Shown: one piece after another, positions 20,624 to 29,387 of the stretch
Position numbering within the stretch: position 1 is the first letter of the stretch
How the letters are laid out: each line of letters starts with the position of its first letter
Assembly: GCA_003427395.1 (NCBI GenBank)
Contig: BFEA01000009.1
Coordinates: forward strand, 5,525,457 to 5,570,918
Direction: 5' to 3'
Length of the DNA stretch: 45,462 nt
DNA from: Chara braunii
Taxonomy: Eukaryota > Streptophyta > Charophyceae > Charales > Characeae
Translations under genes and position numbers: made by a program
The notes under the pieces: generated by a model
What the model saw: only the letters and a program-made list of their open reading frames with translations
What the model was told of the DNA's origin: nothing
The model's database searches: none

Positions 20624-20691
20624 CTTCCCCTTCTCTTTTTTTCCTCCCCTCTACTTCTTCTCTCTACCGTCTGTATCTTCCCTGAGCTCTT

Positions 20692-20707
20692 GGCCACGTA
20701 CGTGGCC
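20692..20707. repeat. Perfect 16-base palindrome GGCCACGTACGTGGCC
   Basis: Exact self-complementary sequence containing two overlapping ACGT cores. CACGT(A/G) is a G-box-like core in plants, but nothing else marks this as a promoter. Confidence 0.9.
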
Positions 20708-20842
20708 GTTATTTTTTTTCTTCTCTTTCTTACCTACCTTCCCCCTCGTTTCTCTGCGTAGGTAGCCCAAACGGCCAGCCCCACAGTCACTCCGCAGACC
20801 TGAACTAGAGTCAAGCTCAATAGGGGTTTGTTTCCCCCCGCC

Positions 20843-21089
20843 TGCGCCCGTATCTGGGCCGCATAAGCACCCGATACAGGCGCACGGCCCATGACCCCTC
20901 TTTCTCTCTCGATGATCGCGGTTGTCCGCTGTGAAGGGGGAACCACCCAAAGCGCATGCAGAGAGTCCCTAAATGAAGTACAAGGTCCCAAAACCTGTGC
21001 CCGGATGTGGCCGCATTCCATGGCAGATTCCTTCGACTTTGCTCCTCCCATCAAAGGGAGAAGCAGCCCGTTCATCAGAACGAACGGGC
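20843..21089. repeat. Two hairpins before the first assembly gap
   Basis: TGCGCCCGTAT (20843-20853) pairs with ATACAGGCGCA (20874-20884) with one mismatch. GCCCGTTC (21066-21073) pairs exactly with GAACGGGC (21082-21089). GAACGGGC recurs beyond the gap at about 21832. Confidence 0.85.
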
Positions 21090-21200
21090 ACTTATTAATT
21101 TTCTAATAAAGAAATATCTATAAAACAAATCTAACAAAAAATCTAAAGAATTAAAAAGGGAAGGAAAAGAAAAAAAAGCAACGAAAGAAAATGGCAGCCC

Positions 21201-21490
21201 NNNNNNNNNNNNNNNNNNNNNNNNNNNNNNNNNNNNNNNNNNNNNNNNNNNNNNNNNNNNNNNNNNNNNNNNNNNNNNNNNNNNNNNNNNNNNNNNNNNN
21301 NNNNNNNNNNNNNNNNNNNNNNNNNNNNNNNNNNNNNNNNNNNNNNNNNNNNNNNNNNNNNNNNNNNNNNNNNNNNNNNNNNNNNNNNNNNNNNNNNNNN
21401 NNNNNNNNNNNNNNNNNNNNNNNNNNNNNNNNNNNNNNNNNNNNNNNNNNNNNNNNNNNNNNNNNNNNNNNNNNNNNNNNNNNNNNNNNN
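21201..21490. other. Assembly gap (290 N)
   Basis: No sequence. It lies inside the hairpin field, which may have caused the break in assembly. Confidence 1.
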
Positions 21491-21514
21491 TGAAAAGCCC
21501 CAGTCACTTTAGAG

Positions 21515-21530
21515 AGCGCCACATGGCGCT
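21515..21530. repeat. Hairpin AGCGCCA / TGGCGCT
   Basis: Seven exact pairs with a CA loop, 25 bases after the gap. GTTGGC/GCCAAC follows at about 21589-21604. Confidence 0.85.
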
Positions 21531-21587
21531 GTTCGTTTTTGTTTTTAGTTTTTCTTTTTTCTCCCTTTTTTTTTTTCTCTCTAAATC

Positions 21588-21684
21588 TGTTGGCTTATGC
21601 CAACGTTTGAATTCACGCGGCTTTTCAGCCACGTCCTCCAAAACGCAGGCTCGAGTTCGAGCCCTGCCTTATGCGAAAGAAAAA
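21588..21684 (+). other. Pol III A/B-box-like segment followed by an A-rich tail
   Basis: TTGGCTTATGCC resembles an A box. About 60 bases later GAGTTCGAGCCC matches the B-box pattern and forms a T-arm-like hairpin, GCAGGCTCGA/TCGAGCCCTGC. GAAAGAAAAAAAAAA follows. That layout fits a short tRNA-derived SINE, but it also sits in a field full of hairpins, so chance resemblance is possible. Another B-box-like GATTCGATCC occurs at about 21870. Confidence 0.3.
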
Positions 21685-21754
21685 AAAAAATTTGGACCAT
21701 CTCTCGAGATATGCGTGTCATCCTTGAAATCGCAGGGGCCATGCACACTTCGGC

Positions 21755-21806
21755 GCGGCGGATTTCCGCCGCATGATCTTGATGATCATGCGGCCGAAAT
21801 CGGCCG
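21755..21806. repeat. Three hairpins set end to end
   Basis: GCGGCGGA (21755-21762) pairs with TCCGCCGC (21765-21772). GCATGATC (21771-21778) pairs with GATCATGC (21784-21791). CGGCCGA (21791-21797) pairs with TCGGCCG (21800-21806). All arms are exact. The stems abut or share a base, leaving almost no unpaired spacer over 52 bases. Confidence 0.93.
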
Positions 21807-21918
21807 CGCTCGTTTGCCTCATGAACGGGCTGCTCGAAAAGGAGTTAGCCCGGTAGTTACATTCTCACGGATTCGATCCTGGTATCCGCTGGGTAGTAGT
21901 TGGGCACTATAACCTATG

Positions 21919-21978
21919 GGGCTAGCTTCTATCACAACAGTGATAGGAGCAGCTCTTCTATATGAAGAGCTTTAGCCC
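21919..21978. repeat. Possible three-way junction fold
   Basis: An outer stem, GGGCTA (21919-21924) with TAGCCC (21973-21978), encloses two perfect hairpins. These are CTATCAC/GTGATAG with loop AACA (21929-21946) and AGCTCTTC/GAAGAGCT with loop TATAT (21951-21971). Every one of the 21 base pairs is Watson-Crick. Confidence 0.85.
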
Positions 21979-21999
21979 TGTCCCTATCCCCCTTATCAT

Positions 22000-22170
22000 G
22001 GCCTTGCAGGCCGTGCCTGCCTGCCGGTGGCCTCGCACGCCGTACCTGCCTGTGGCTCGGCAGGCCGCGCCTGCCCGCTCGTGGCCTTGAAGGCCTAGCT
22101 GGCAGGCCTTACCCCGTTGGCAGGCCGCATGACATTGGCCTATCAGCCCCGTGGCTCGATGTCAGGCTCC
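22000..22170. repeat. GGCC/CAGGCC-rich degenerate repeat
   Basis: Repeated variants of TGCAGGCCG.(A/G)CCTGCC and GTGGC(C/T). Several self-complementary words occur, such as GGCC-TTGCA-GGCC and GGCCTTGAAGGCC. No coding sense. Confidence 0.75.
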
Positions 22171-22253
22171 GCGACAAAAAAAACTCCCCATTCCTTCTGC
22201 GTCGAGCCCTATACCTGGCGCATCCTCCCTTTTTAGCCCATTCAGGCTCTGAA

Positions 22254-22277
22254 TCGCGCGGCTTAGCAGCCGCGCGA
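22254..22277. repeat. Perfect 10-bp hairpin TCGCGCGGCT / AGCCGCGCGA
   Basis: Arms 22254-22263 and 22268-22277 are exact, with a TAGC loop. Confidence 0.93.
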
Positions 22278-22527
22278 CATTATTTTTGGTAGAATAGGTA
22301 TAGTTTTACCGTTCCTATGCCCGCATTTTCCGGCGGCTTCGACAAATGCGAAGCATTACCATACACATTCGTTACTCCTGGACGCCACACGCGTTCATAC
22401 TAACGTTCAAAAACTTTTAGTATGTAAGTCATAGGACAGGTCAGAATAAACTTTTGGCAACGTTGTCTCATCAAATCCTTCAATTCGATGAAAGAGTCAC
22501 ACAACGTGCGACGTTGAAACCCCCCCA

Positions 22528-22553
22528 GCAAATACCCTTGTCAGGGTATTTGC
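22528..22553. repeat. Perfect 10-bp hairpin GCAAATACCC / GGGTATTTGC
   Basis: Arms 22528-22537 and 22544-22553 with a TTGTCA loop. It is related to the hairpin at 5838-5867 and is the last strong member of the field. Confidence 0.93.
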
Positions 22554-22691
22554 CCCAACAGCGGAACCGCCACGCGCGACAGGTGGCGCCGTTGTCGGGA
22601 ACCTTTGGTTGTCTGTCGGGGTCCTATTTGAACGGACCTGGGCTCAGTTAATTGAAGCTCTAGCGAAACGACAAGTGAAAGGGTGGAATAG

Positions 22692-22699
22692 TATATAAG
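22692..22699 (+). promoter_or_regulatory. TATA box candidate TATATAAG
   Basis: A good TATA match in GAATAGTATATAAGCTTTCG, about 430 bases upstream of the ATG at 23126 and in the same orientation as the outer element. It could be the promoter of the outer element. No LTR boundary or primer-binding site could be placed around it. Confidence 0.4.
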
Positions 22700-23125
22700 C
22701 TTTCGCTGGGTAGTGGGAGTAAGAGTTAGAGTAACTGTCGATACCAACCTTGTGTCGAAAAGAAGTGCCTTGAGATACGACGAATGCAAGTTGAAGTACC
22801 CTGCATAGCACTCTGAAGAGTTTTGATTCATACTTCTGTAACTGGAAGATACTTGTTCCTTTCTGTCTGCTGAAGGGGGATCATACAGAAGCATTCATAG
22901 CGGAAAACCCGATCTATATAATAGAAATTGACGAGACCGCTCAAAAGGTTCTTCCCTACGATAGTCCCTTCTGGTTGTGACACTTCCTCCTATTTTGTTT
23001 TCATCAGGTAGGTAGCCTATATTACACAGTCATTTTGATATTCCCTAGTAACTATACGTGTCCCAAGTCTTAGGCATTACCTCGTTTAGGTATCTGGGGT
23101 ACTCCTTAGGTAAGAGCTTTTAGCC

Positions 23126-23644
23126 ATGCCTTGTGGATCTGGAGCTGGGAGAGGAAGAGGTGGACGACAAGGAAAGGCGACGGAAAGACCGATTGACTTG
23201 ACAAAGGAAAGAGAAGAGCGAGAGGAAGAAGAGGAGGAGGAAAAATGGGAAGGGCCGCGTCTACGTCGGCATCAGGAATACTTCCGCGAGCGCACGACAT
23301 CCCCTGGAAAAATGCCTTACTATTCTTATAAATACGAGCAACATTATGGCGCTCCGCCTTCGCGGTTTGAACTCCCTTCTTCTCGATCTTATCCCATAAC
23401 GTATCCTTCGCCGCCCTCTTCCATGGCGCGCTGTCTTCAACAGCTGGCAGTAGTTCAACAACCACCTCAGCCTGCTCTTCCACCTCCACCACCATATGTA
23501 CTTGATCCTCCTTTGGTGTCTCAGAGCGTGCCGACAAATCATAGGGTGTGCATCACTCTAACGCTATTCTTCCTATGCCAGGTTGAGATGTGTGGATTGG
23601 TCTCATACCTGATATATAAAGGGATTATCCAAGGACCACCTTGA
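23126..23644 (+). CDS. Proline-rich protein of unknown function at the head of the outer element
   Basis: 172 codons; the start is set by the first ATG in a good plant context (AGCCATGCC). Residues 1-20 are glycine/arginine-rich (GRGRGG), then comes an acidic run EEREEEEEEEKWE at about 31-43. A central segment contains MPYYSYKYEQ, and a proline-rich tail LPPPPPYVLDPP sits near residues 117-129. I do not recognise a domain. The last 40 codons may be intron read-through: CTAAC, a pyrimidine tract and CCTATGCCAG at about 23557-23581 look like a branch point and 3' splice site. MPY also begins the reading frame at 24026. By position it belongs to the outer retroelement, but it could be an unrelated gene. 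Confidence 0.4.
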   Translation: MPCGSGAGRGRGGRQGKATERPIDLTKEREEREEEEEEEKWEGPRLRRHQEYFRERTTSPGKMPYYSYKYEQHYGAPPSRFELPSSRSYPITYPSPPSSMARCLQQLAVVQQPPQPALPPPPPYVLDPPLVSQSVPTNHRVCITLTLFFLCQVEMCGLVSYLIYKGIIQGPP

Positions 23645-24025
23645 AAAAAGGAGAATAGGGTACGATAAGGCTAAGGCTTTCTCTTGTTGCTGACTAAGAG
23701 CAGTGATTGAAGAATATCCATCTGAGTTGGGAAAGAAAATGTTGTCCAGACTGGGGGAAATGTAATTTGGATTTTCATGATCCTTACTTAGATAGTGCTA
23801 GACTTAACCAGTCAAACGAGCAATAGCTACCAATGAGGAAACTAGGGAATCAAAGGGTGTACCAGGGAATACAGGAGGAAGTCCAGTTTTAATAAAGATT
23901 TTTTTTTTTTTTGATAGAGAGTTGGGTTACTCCGTAGTAAGGGCACCAGAAGTTAATAAAAGATTGTTCCTGTTTTGCCTCTTGTGTAAACAGGTCATTA
24001 AGGGGATTCCCGACTTCAATCAAAG
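23645..24025. other. Non-coding spacer, possible intron end
   Basis: No open frame. It ends with TTTTGCCTCTTGTGTAAACAG (about 23973-23993), a plausible 3' splice site 32 bases before the ATG at 24026. The second copy of the domain also has a TTTTGCATTGCTCAG just before its ATG at 34648. Confidence 0.4.
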
Positions 24026-24069
24026 ATGCCTTACGCGGAGCGAGTTTCCAGGGTTGAGATACCCATTAG

Positions 24070-24443
24070 GCTGCGTAGCACAGCGAACGTGTTCGCGCCC
24101 CTTCATGTTCGCGCGAGTTCGAGCGTTCGCGCGAACAGCTCGCGAACATGTTCTGGCGAACATTTTTTTTTCGTAAAAAAAATAAATAAATAAAAAATAT
24201 TTTTTTTTCGGTTTTTGATTTGTAACTCATGATTGGCTACGAATTTGAACATGACTCCAAGGCAAAAGTTGCTTGTATTGTTTTCTTACATAACATATAT
24301 TTTTTTCAGATTTTTCTGAGAGTTTTTTTTTTCTTGTTTTAAAATATTTTTTATGTTCGCGTTCGAAGGGTTTTGGGCGCTTGTTCGCGTTCGGGCGAAC
24401 ATGTTCGCGTTCGCCTCCGAACGCAAACACGGTGCTATGTAGC
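24070..24443. mobile_element. 374-bp MITE with CATTAG target duplication
   Basis: Ends are GCTGCGTAGCAC on the left and, inverted, GCTACATAGCAC on the right (two differences in 12). CATTAG flanks both sides (24064-24069 and 24444-24449). Subterminal regions are packed with GTTCGCG/CGCGAAC words that form small palindromes (for example GCGAAC-GT-GTTCGC). The middle is very AT-rich with T runs. No transposase. The subterminal-repeat style resembles non-autonomous hAT-type elements, but a 6-base duplication is not the 8 bases usual for hAT, so the superfamily is open. Confidence 0.82.
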
Positions 24444-24552
24444 CATTAGGAACAATGATGGGTTAGAAATGACAGTGCCAAAAAGGAAGGGAAAAGCGGA
24501 ACTTGGCGAGTCCTGGTGGGGTAAACCGTTGGGAAATGAGGCATTCATATGG

Positions 24553-24556
24553 ATAG
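24553..24556. repeat. Target-site duplication ATAG, left copy
   Basis: ATAG precedes TGCAATC at 24557. The second copy is at 33725-33728, directly after the other end of the chromovirus. Four bases is within the 4-6 range of Ty3/gypsy integrases. Confidence 0.8.
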
Positions 24557-25482
24557 TGCAATCAGACTCATCTTATTCACACTTTTCATGTGTGTAAACA
24601 GCAGCACAGCACACTGGCGACATGCGCCCACTCAGAACTCAGAGATATGGCTTCCACATACGAGTTCACTTTCAACTGGCTATGGCGACTTAGCGCCCAA
24701 ACAACTCACTGTTCACACCCTGGATCACCCTGGATATCCCATACGCATCACTCTGAACACTCACACATACCCACATACACTTCCCTCTAACTACAACTAT
24801 GGCAGCTATGGCTGCCCCTACCCTATCGCTATGGTTGTCCTTCGTCTCTCTCGCCCTCTTCTACTTCGGGCTCACTTCAGACCTCCTCGCACAAGTCGTT
24901 GTGGCAGCGCTTCCGCATGGCTTCCGCATGAATGAATGGCTGGGAGCTGCCTCTTGATTTATACTTCTGCAGGTCGTTGGTCTGGCCCATTTCCCTTGCC
25001 CGAAGTGCACACAGTCTTGTGCGGTATTTGCTGGACTGACTGTGGACTGGGACTGTTGACTCATCAGGGTAGACTTCCCCCACTTGCCCACTTGCCTCAC
25101 CACTTGACCACTTGCCTCTGCTTAAACGTGGGCAACTCCGAAAGGCCACTACTGGGACCTTCCGGAAGGCCGTAGACTTGGCCTTTCGGGACTGTAGCAG
25201 CTACGATTCTGACCCTTCTGGACTGTAGCAGCTACAACCTTGACCTTTCAAGAAAACCACAGCTCCGATGTCTAGACCTGACTAAGACTCCTATCCGATA
25301 GGTCTACAGGTCGAATCCAAGCTACCATGGACCCTACGACAATCTATCAGCTGCTACAAATACACAGGTCACGGGTTCAACTCTACAGGCCGACACAGGT
25401 ACTGTACACAGGTAAGGTTGGGGTCTAGGGATCGAACCCTGGGATCTGCAGCAGCTAATGCTAATTGGTGAAAACCGTTTCA
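24557..25482 (-). repeat. 3' LTR of the inner chromovirus (926 bp)
   Basis: Read on the minus strand it starts TGAAACGG at 25482 and ends GATTGCA at 24557. It contains a TATAAAT box, two direct copies of a GTAGCAGCTAC box about 35 bases apart (near 25193 and 25226, plus strand), and two opposed T-arm-like words (GGGTTCGATCCC on minus near 25432; CGGGTTCAACTC on plus near 25371). Confidence 0.92.
24957..24963 (-). promoter_or_regulatory. TATA box of the 3' LTR
   Basis: Minus strand reads GAAGTATAAATCAAGAGG. The identical box lies at the equivalent place in the 5' LTR and is degraded in the older copies at 11.9 and 13.3 kb. Confidence 0.6.
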
Positions 25483-25495
25483 CTCCCGCCGTCCT
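25483..25495 (-). promoter_or_regulatory. Polypurine tract AGGACGGCGGGAG
   Basis: On the minus strand this purine-rich run abuts the TG that opens the 3' LTR, the expected place for plus-strand DNA priming in reverse transcription. Its one pyrimidine in the core is tolerable. Confidence 0.7.
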
Positions 25496-25520
25496 AAATT
25501 CGAGGTCCTCCGAGAACAAT

Positions 25521-26165
25521 TCAGTCCATGGCAGGTCCTTCACCTTTCTGTTCTCTTTCGTAGGCTCTAACTATATCGGGAGTTGTCTCTAGAAGTTCTG
25601 ATCTCGTAAACCAGTGGTTATCCTCCGGCTCCTGATATGCAAACTGGACCTTATACTGTTTCTATGGACGGCCTCTACCTCCTGTTCTTAAGACATCTTC
25701 ACCTACAATGTCGTCAATGTCATAGCTTCCATCCATATCCGGGGGATCATGAATCGTCTTGAGGGGAACTGTTGACTTGTGACACACAACAACAGTTTTG
25801 AAGCATGGAATACAGGGTAGGTGTGGAGGTGAACTGGAATCTCTACGGTGTAGGACGGTCCATCCTCTCCGCCCTTGCCTTTTAGAACCGGCCACGGTCC
25901 TCTATACGCAGGCAGTAACTTCTGAGAGATGTTTTCTTCAGGTGCAAACTCCTTTGCCTTGACCCAGACTAAGTCGCCTACTTGAAACTGTGATGGGCGA
26001 CGGTGCTTGTTAGCTTGTTCTATCATCCTATGCTGGGCCTTCCTAAGGTTATCAACAACAGTTGCTAATTCTTTCTCATGCTGTATCGCAAACTCCCTGG
26101 TTTCGGGCGGTAGTCTGTAAATCTGGTCCCGGTTCAGTCCTTCGAATGGTATGCGGGGTCTAAAG
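25521..26165 (-). pseudogene. Pol C-terminus: integrase C-terminal region and chromodomain
   Basis: Minus-strand frames cover the GPY-like integrase tail (26026-25703: FQVGDLVWVKAKEF, LLPAYRGPWPVLKG, then HTYPVFHASKL). They continue into a chromodomain, with YDIDDIVG at about 25720 and YKVQFAYQEPEDNHWF at about 25600-25650, followed by RSELLETTPDIVRAYE. A frameshift separates the two parts, and a stop interrupts after GGRGRP at about 25662. The reading ends with TGA at 25521-25523, a few bases before the polypurine tract. The chromodomain places the element among chromoviruses, whose integrase tails bind modified histones. Confidence 0.8.
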
Positions 26166-26167
26166 GA

Positions 26168-26416
26168 CTAGTGCAGTTCGCGGGGAGTGCGACAGGTGGA
26201 TAGATGCACGCTGTTGTTGTACGCACTAGCTTCTTTAGGCAACATCTCATCCCATTTAATCTGATCTTGTCCAATGTACATGCGTAGAACTTGCTGTAGA
26301 ATCTTGTTCATCTGTTCTGTTTGACCGTTGGTCTCTGGATGACGGCCAGATGACATTAATAACTTAGATCCGTACACTCTCATGAGTTCTTGCCAGTTCT
26401 GGCTGCATCTCCACAA
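26168..26416 (-). pseudogene. Integrase catalytic core, second half
   Basis: 82 codons containing LLMSSGRHPETNGQTEQMNK, which carries the glutamate of the DDE triad (TEQ), and AYNNSVHLST. The reading frame is shifted relative to the upstream part, which holds both aspartates, so integrase is broken near 26400. Typical Ty3/gypsy integrase wording. Confidence 0.88.
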
Positions 26417-27519
26417 GTGGTGAAGCGACTATCTCTATCGCTGACTATTGACAATGGGATTCCATTTTCACTAACCCAAAAGTCAAAGAACTTATGTATC
26501 ACTAAGTCTGTACGTGCGTCCGAAGGCAAAGGAACAAAAACTGCGTATTTACTAAAGCGGTCAACTACGACTATGACTTGGCTCTTACCATGTCTGCTCT
26601 TGACTTGAGTGTCCATGAAGTCTATGGACACTGAGTCTCCCGGCTGATCCGGAATAGGCAAGGGTCTGAGAAGACCAAGGGGTGCGCGGGTAGTAGTCTT
26701 GTTACGCTGGCATACTTTACAACTGCGGACATACTCTACGCAGTAATTTTTCATTCCTAGCCAGGTATACGCACGCATTAGATTGGCTAATGTCTTTTGC
26801 CAACCGAAATGTCCCTCAGTATCGTGGTATTCCCCTAAGATTAAACGACGGATCTCTTCGCTGTTGGGAACGTACAGGTGGTCAAACATATTAGTCTTCT
26901 CAAATAATAACCCATCTGTAGTGCAGTAATCTGGTTCAGTTTCTGGGGCCTCCCTAACTCTCTTTAGGAGGTCGCTATAAATAGGGTCATGTGCATACAC
27001 TTGCTTCACTTTCTCCTGCAGGTCTCTCCCTATATCCAGATCGTATACTACGGCTCCAAAGTAGTCTGATCTCCTACTCAGAGCATCCGCAACTACGCTG
27101 TACTTGCCCTTCACTGGCTTGAGCTCAAAGTCGAATTGGTCTATCTCTGCGGCCCACCTAGTCAACTTAGGTGTCATTTTGGCCTGAGTCTTTAACCATC
27201 TAAGCGTTTCATGGTCCGAATAGACTTTGAAGTGCCTCCCAAGCAGGTAATGCTTCCAATAGTCTAAAGCCTGACTGAGAGCGTAGAGTTCTCTCTCGTA
27301 CGTGGAGGTAGCGACTTTCTCACAGGGCATCCTCGCTAACATAAACTCTACGGGTCTATAGCCATTGCCGTCATCTTGCTGTAATACGATGCCTATCCCA
27401 TACCGACTTGCATCCGTGGTAACGACAAATGGCAAAGACGGATCGGCTACTTTGAGGACGTGGTACTCTATCAACGCGCGCTTTAACTTCTTGAGCGCAG
27501 ACGTACAATCTTTGTCCCA
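26380..27519 (-). pseudogene. RNase H, zinc-binding domain and first half of integrase
   Basis: Follows reverse transcriptase in the same frame after a TAG stop at 27520-27522 (context AIW-stop-WDKDC, probably a former CAG). RNase H: FVVTTDASRYGIGIVLQQ, with TYERELYALSQAL and YSDHETLRWL. Then comes the integrase N-terminal zinc finger HDTEGH (H-x4-H) and CKVC (C-x2-C). The first two catalytic aspartates are in SIDFMD and SDRDSRF. The frame ends in a frameshift at about 26400. Length and order match Ty3/gypsy Pol. Confidence 0.92.
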
Positions 27520-28470
27520 CTACCAGATTGCCTCCTTTTTAAGCAGCCTACGTAAGGGAGCAGCAATAGTAGAGAAGTTCCTCACGAACTTTCTATAGTA
27601 GTTAGCTAGGCCTAGGAACGACCGCAACTCTGTCAATGTGCGGGGCGTCGGCCAGTCTCGAATCGCCGCAATCTTGTTGTCCTCTGGTTTAATGCCATCT
27701 CCGTTTAATACGTGGCCCAAGTATAGGACTTGCGTCTTGGCCCACTCACACTTCTTTGCGTTGATCTTGAAGTTAACCTCTCGAAGCTTCTCCAAGACCT
27801 GCCTTAGATGACCTTGGTGCTCCTGGAGGGTCTTACTGAAAACTAGAATATCATCTAGATAAACTACTACAAACTTATCTAACCATGGTCTGAACAGATC
27901 ATTCATACAACGCTGAAACGTAGCTGGCGCGTTGGTTAGTCCAAAGGGCATCCCTATGAACTCGTAATGCCCATATCTAGTCCGGAAGGCAGTCTTGTAC
28001 TGATCATCGGGATGGACTTCTATCTGATGATAACCAGACTTCAAATCAATCTTAGTGAAATACTTCCAACTCTGCACCCGATCTACAAGATCGTCTATCC
28101 TGGGCAGTGGCTCATCATTCTTCACAGTAATCGCGTCCAAACCCCTATAGTCGATACACATTCTCGGCTCTCCTTCCTTCTTGGGGACAAACAAAACAGG
28201 TGCTTCGAAAGGAGACGAACTGGGCATGATCCATCCTTTTTCGAGGAGCTTGTCTAATTGCTTGCGAAACTCCTCTAACTCTCTAGGGGACATCCTGTAG
28301 ACTGCACCCTTAGGAGTTCTACTGCCAGGCTCTATCTCTATCCTATGCTGGATGGGTCACGACACTACTCCTGTCGGCGACTCAGTCAAATCTTTGAACT
28401 CTTCCAGCAGCTTGGCTATGGTTGGATCTCTAGAATTGTCTTCTTTATGGACCTTAGTGACAGGTCTAAC
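27520..28470 (-). pseudogene. Reverse transcriptase of the inner chromovirus
   Basis: Open from 28293 to 27520. The same frame extends upstream to about 28470 through a TGA at 28357-28359 (context VVS-stop-PIQHRIEIEPG, probably a former CGA). Motifs in order: EAPVLFVPKKEGEPRMCIDY, TKIDLKSGYHQI (motif A aspartate), MPFGLTNAPATFQ (motif B), VVYLDDILVFS (motif C, YLDD) and YLGHVL. Catalytic residues are intact, so the enzyme was lost by stops rather than by active-site change. Confidence 0.95.
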
Positions 28471-28485
28471 ATAAACTACAAAAAC

Positions 28486-28971
28486 CTATTCTTCTACCCG
28501 TTCCTTCTTTACTAACCGCGCGAACGCGGGAGCACTGAGACAGCAAAGTGCCAAGGTGTTGTCTACACCTGACACGTGAAACAGGCGGGCAGCCTTAACC
28601 TCGCCTGAGGGGCTAGGGAGCCTATACTCATGCTCTCTCAAATGAAGTGTGGCCCCTGCTGCCTCTCCCCAATCCATTCTCAATACTACATCGAAGGGAA
28701 GGTCATCCTGTACGAGGAAAGTTAGGGAATGGAGAACTTTCTGCACATTCTCATCCTTCTCTAGGCGAAGGTACGCCTGGACTCCCTCTACATAGTCCTC
28801 AACACACATTGTACGGTTGTCTGCGAGGACACTGATTATGGGGTCTGCCAACTTTTGGATTTTCAATCCTAACCTCAACTTCTTCAGCGCCCTACGACTA
28901 ATATAACTACGGGTGGCCTGCGAGTCTATAAGGGCCCCTACTCTACATTTGAAAACCTCTACGACTATCAA
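28486..28971 (-). pseudogene. Aspartic protease domain with altered active site
   Basis: GALIDSQATRSYISRRAL corresponds to the usual DSGATxSxIS active-site loop, but glycine is replaced by glutamine. The second conserved block reads VVLRMDW, where related elements have a glycine (ILGMDW). The domain is joined to the upstream Gag region only through a frameshift near 28968. Both substitutions are expected to harm a pepsin-like retroviral protease. They may be decay, or a lineage feature. Confidence 0.8.
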
Positions 28972-29387
28972 GATTTTAGTTGTCCTTTACTTTCTTTCTT
29001 CATCTTGGCCCAGGGTGGCATCCTTTCCTTTAACTCTTCTGCCACACCTGTGAGGGACGTGCCTAAAGAGACGCTAACACAAGCGGTCTCTGGACAGCTA
29101 GTTAGGCACGGGTCTGCAACCTCTGCCATGGGCTCATGTCGGTTGGGAGTGTCCTGCTCGCGCGCGCTCACTGCTCCACATGGCCCTGAAGTAGGGGCAG
29201 TTGCAACCCCTACTGGCGGCTGTCTTTTGATTGCGGGGCAGCTTAATGGGCCTGTCTATACTTAGGACAAAATTTTATTACGCGAGTTGGGTCACCACAG
29301 AATACTCATTGACCCATGTTCACGCGTTCCTGCCATAATGTCTAAGCCCATATCTTCCAAGGGCCTGCCTTGTGGCAAGCCTGGGTG
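28972..29387 (-). other. Gag-Pol junction, decayed
   Basis: Minus-strand frames are short (for example 29171-28968). This is where a CCHC zinc knuckle would be expected after the Gly-rich Gag tail. Only a fragment with one cysteine and histidine (ACHKAGPW, about 29360) is visible, so the knuckle appears lost or shifted out of frame. Confidence 0.5.

Noticed and set aside
21151-21522. Open frames through the first N run
   Set aside because: They consist almost entirely of unknown residues.
22400-23125. 5' LTR of the outer element
   Set aside because: A TATA box is present, but no matching sequence was found downstream of 44356 and no primer-binding site after it.
27365-28257. Plus-strand frames opposite the inner Pol
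   Set aside because: Antisense shadows of reverse transcriptase and RNase H, with no motifs of their own.
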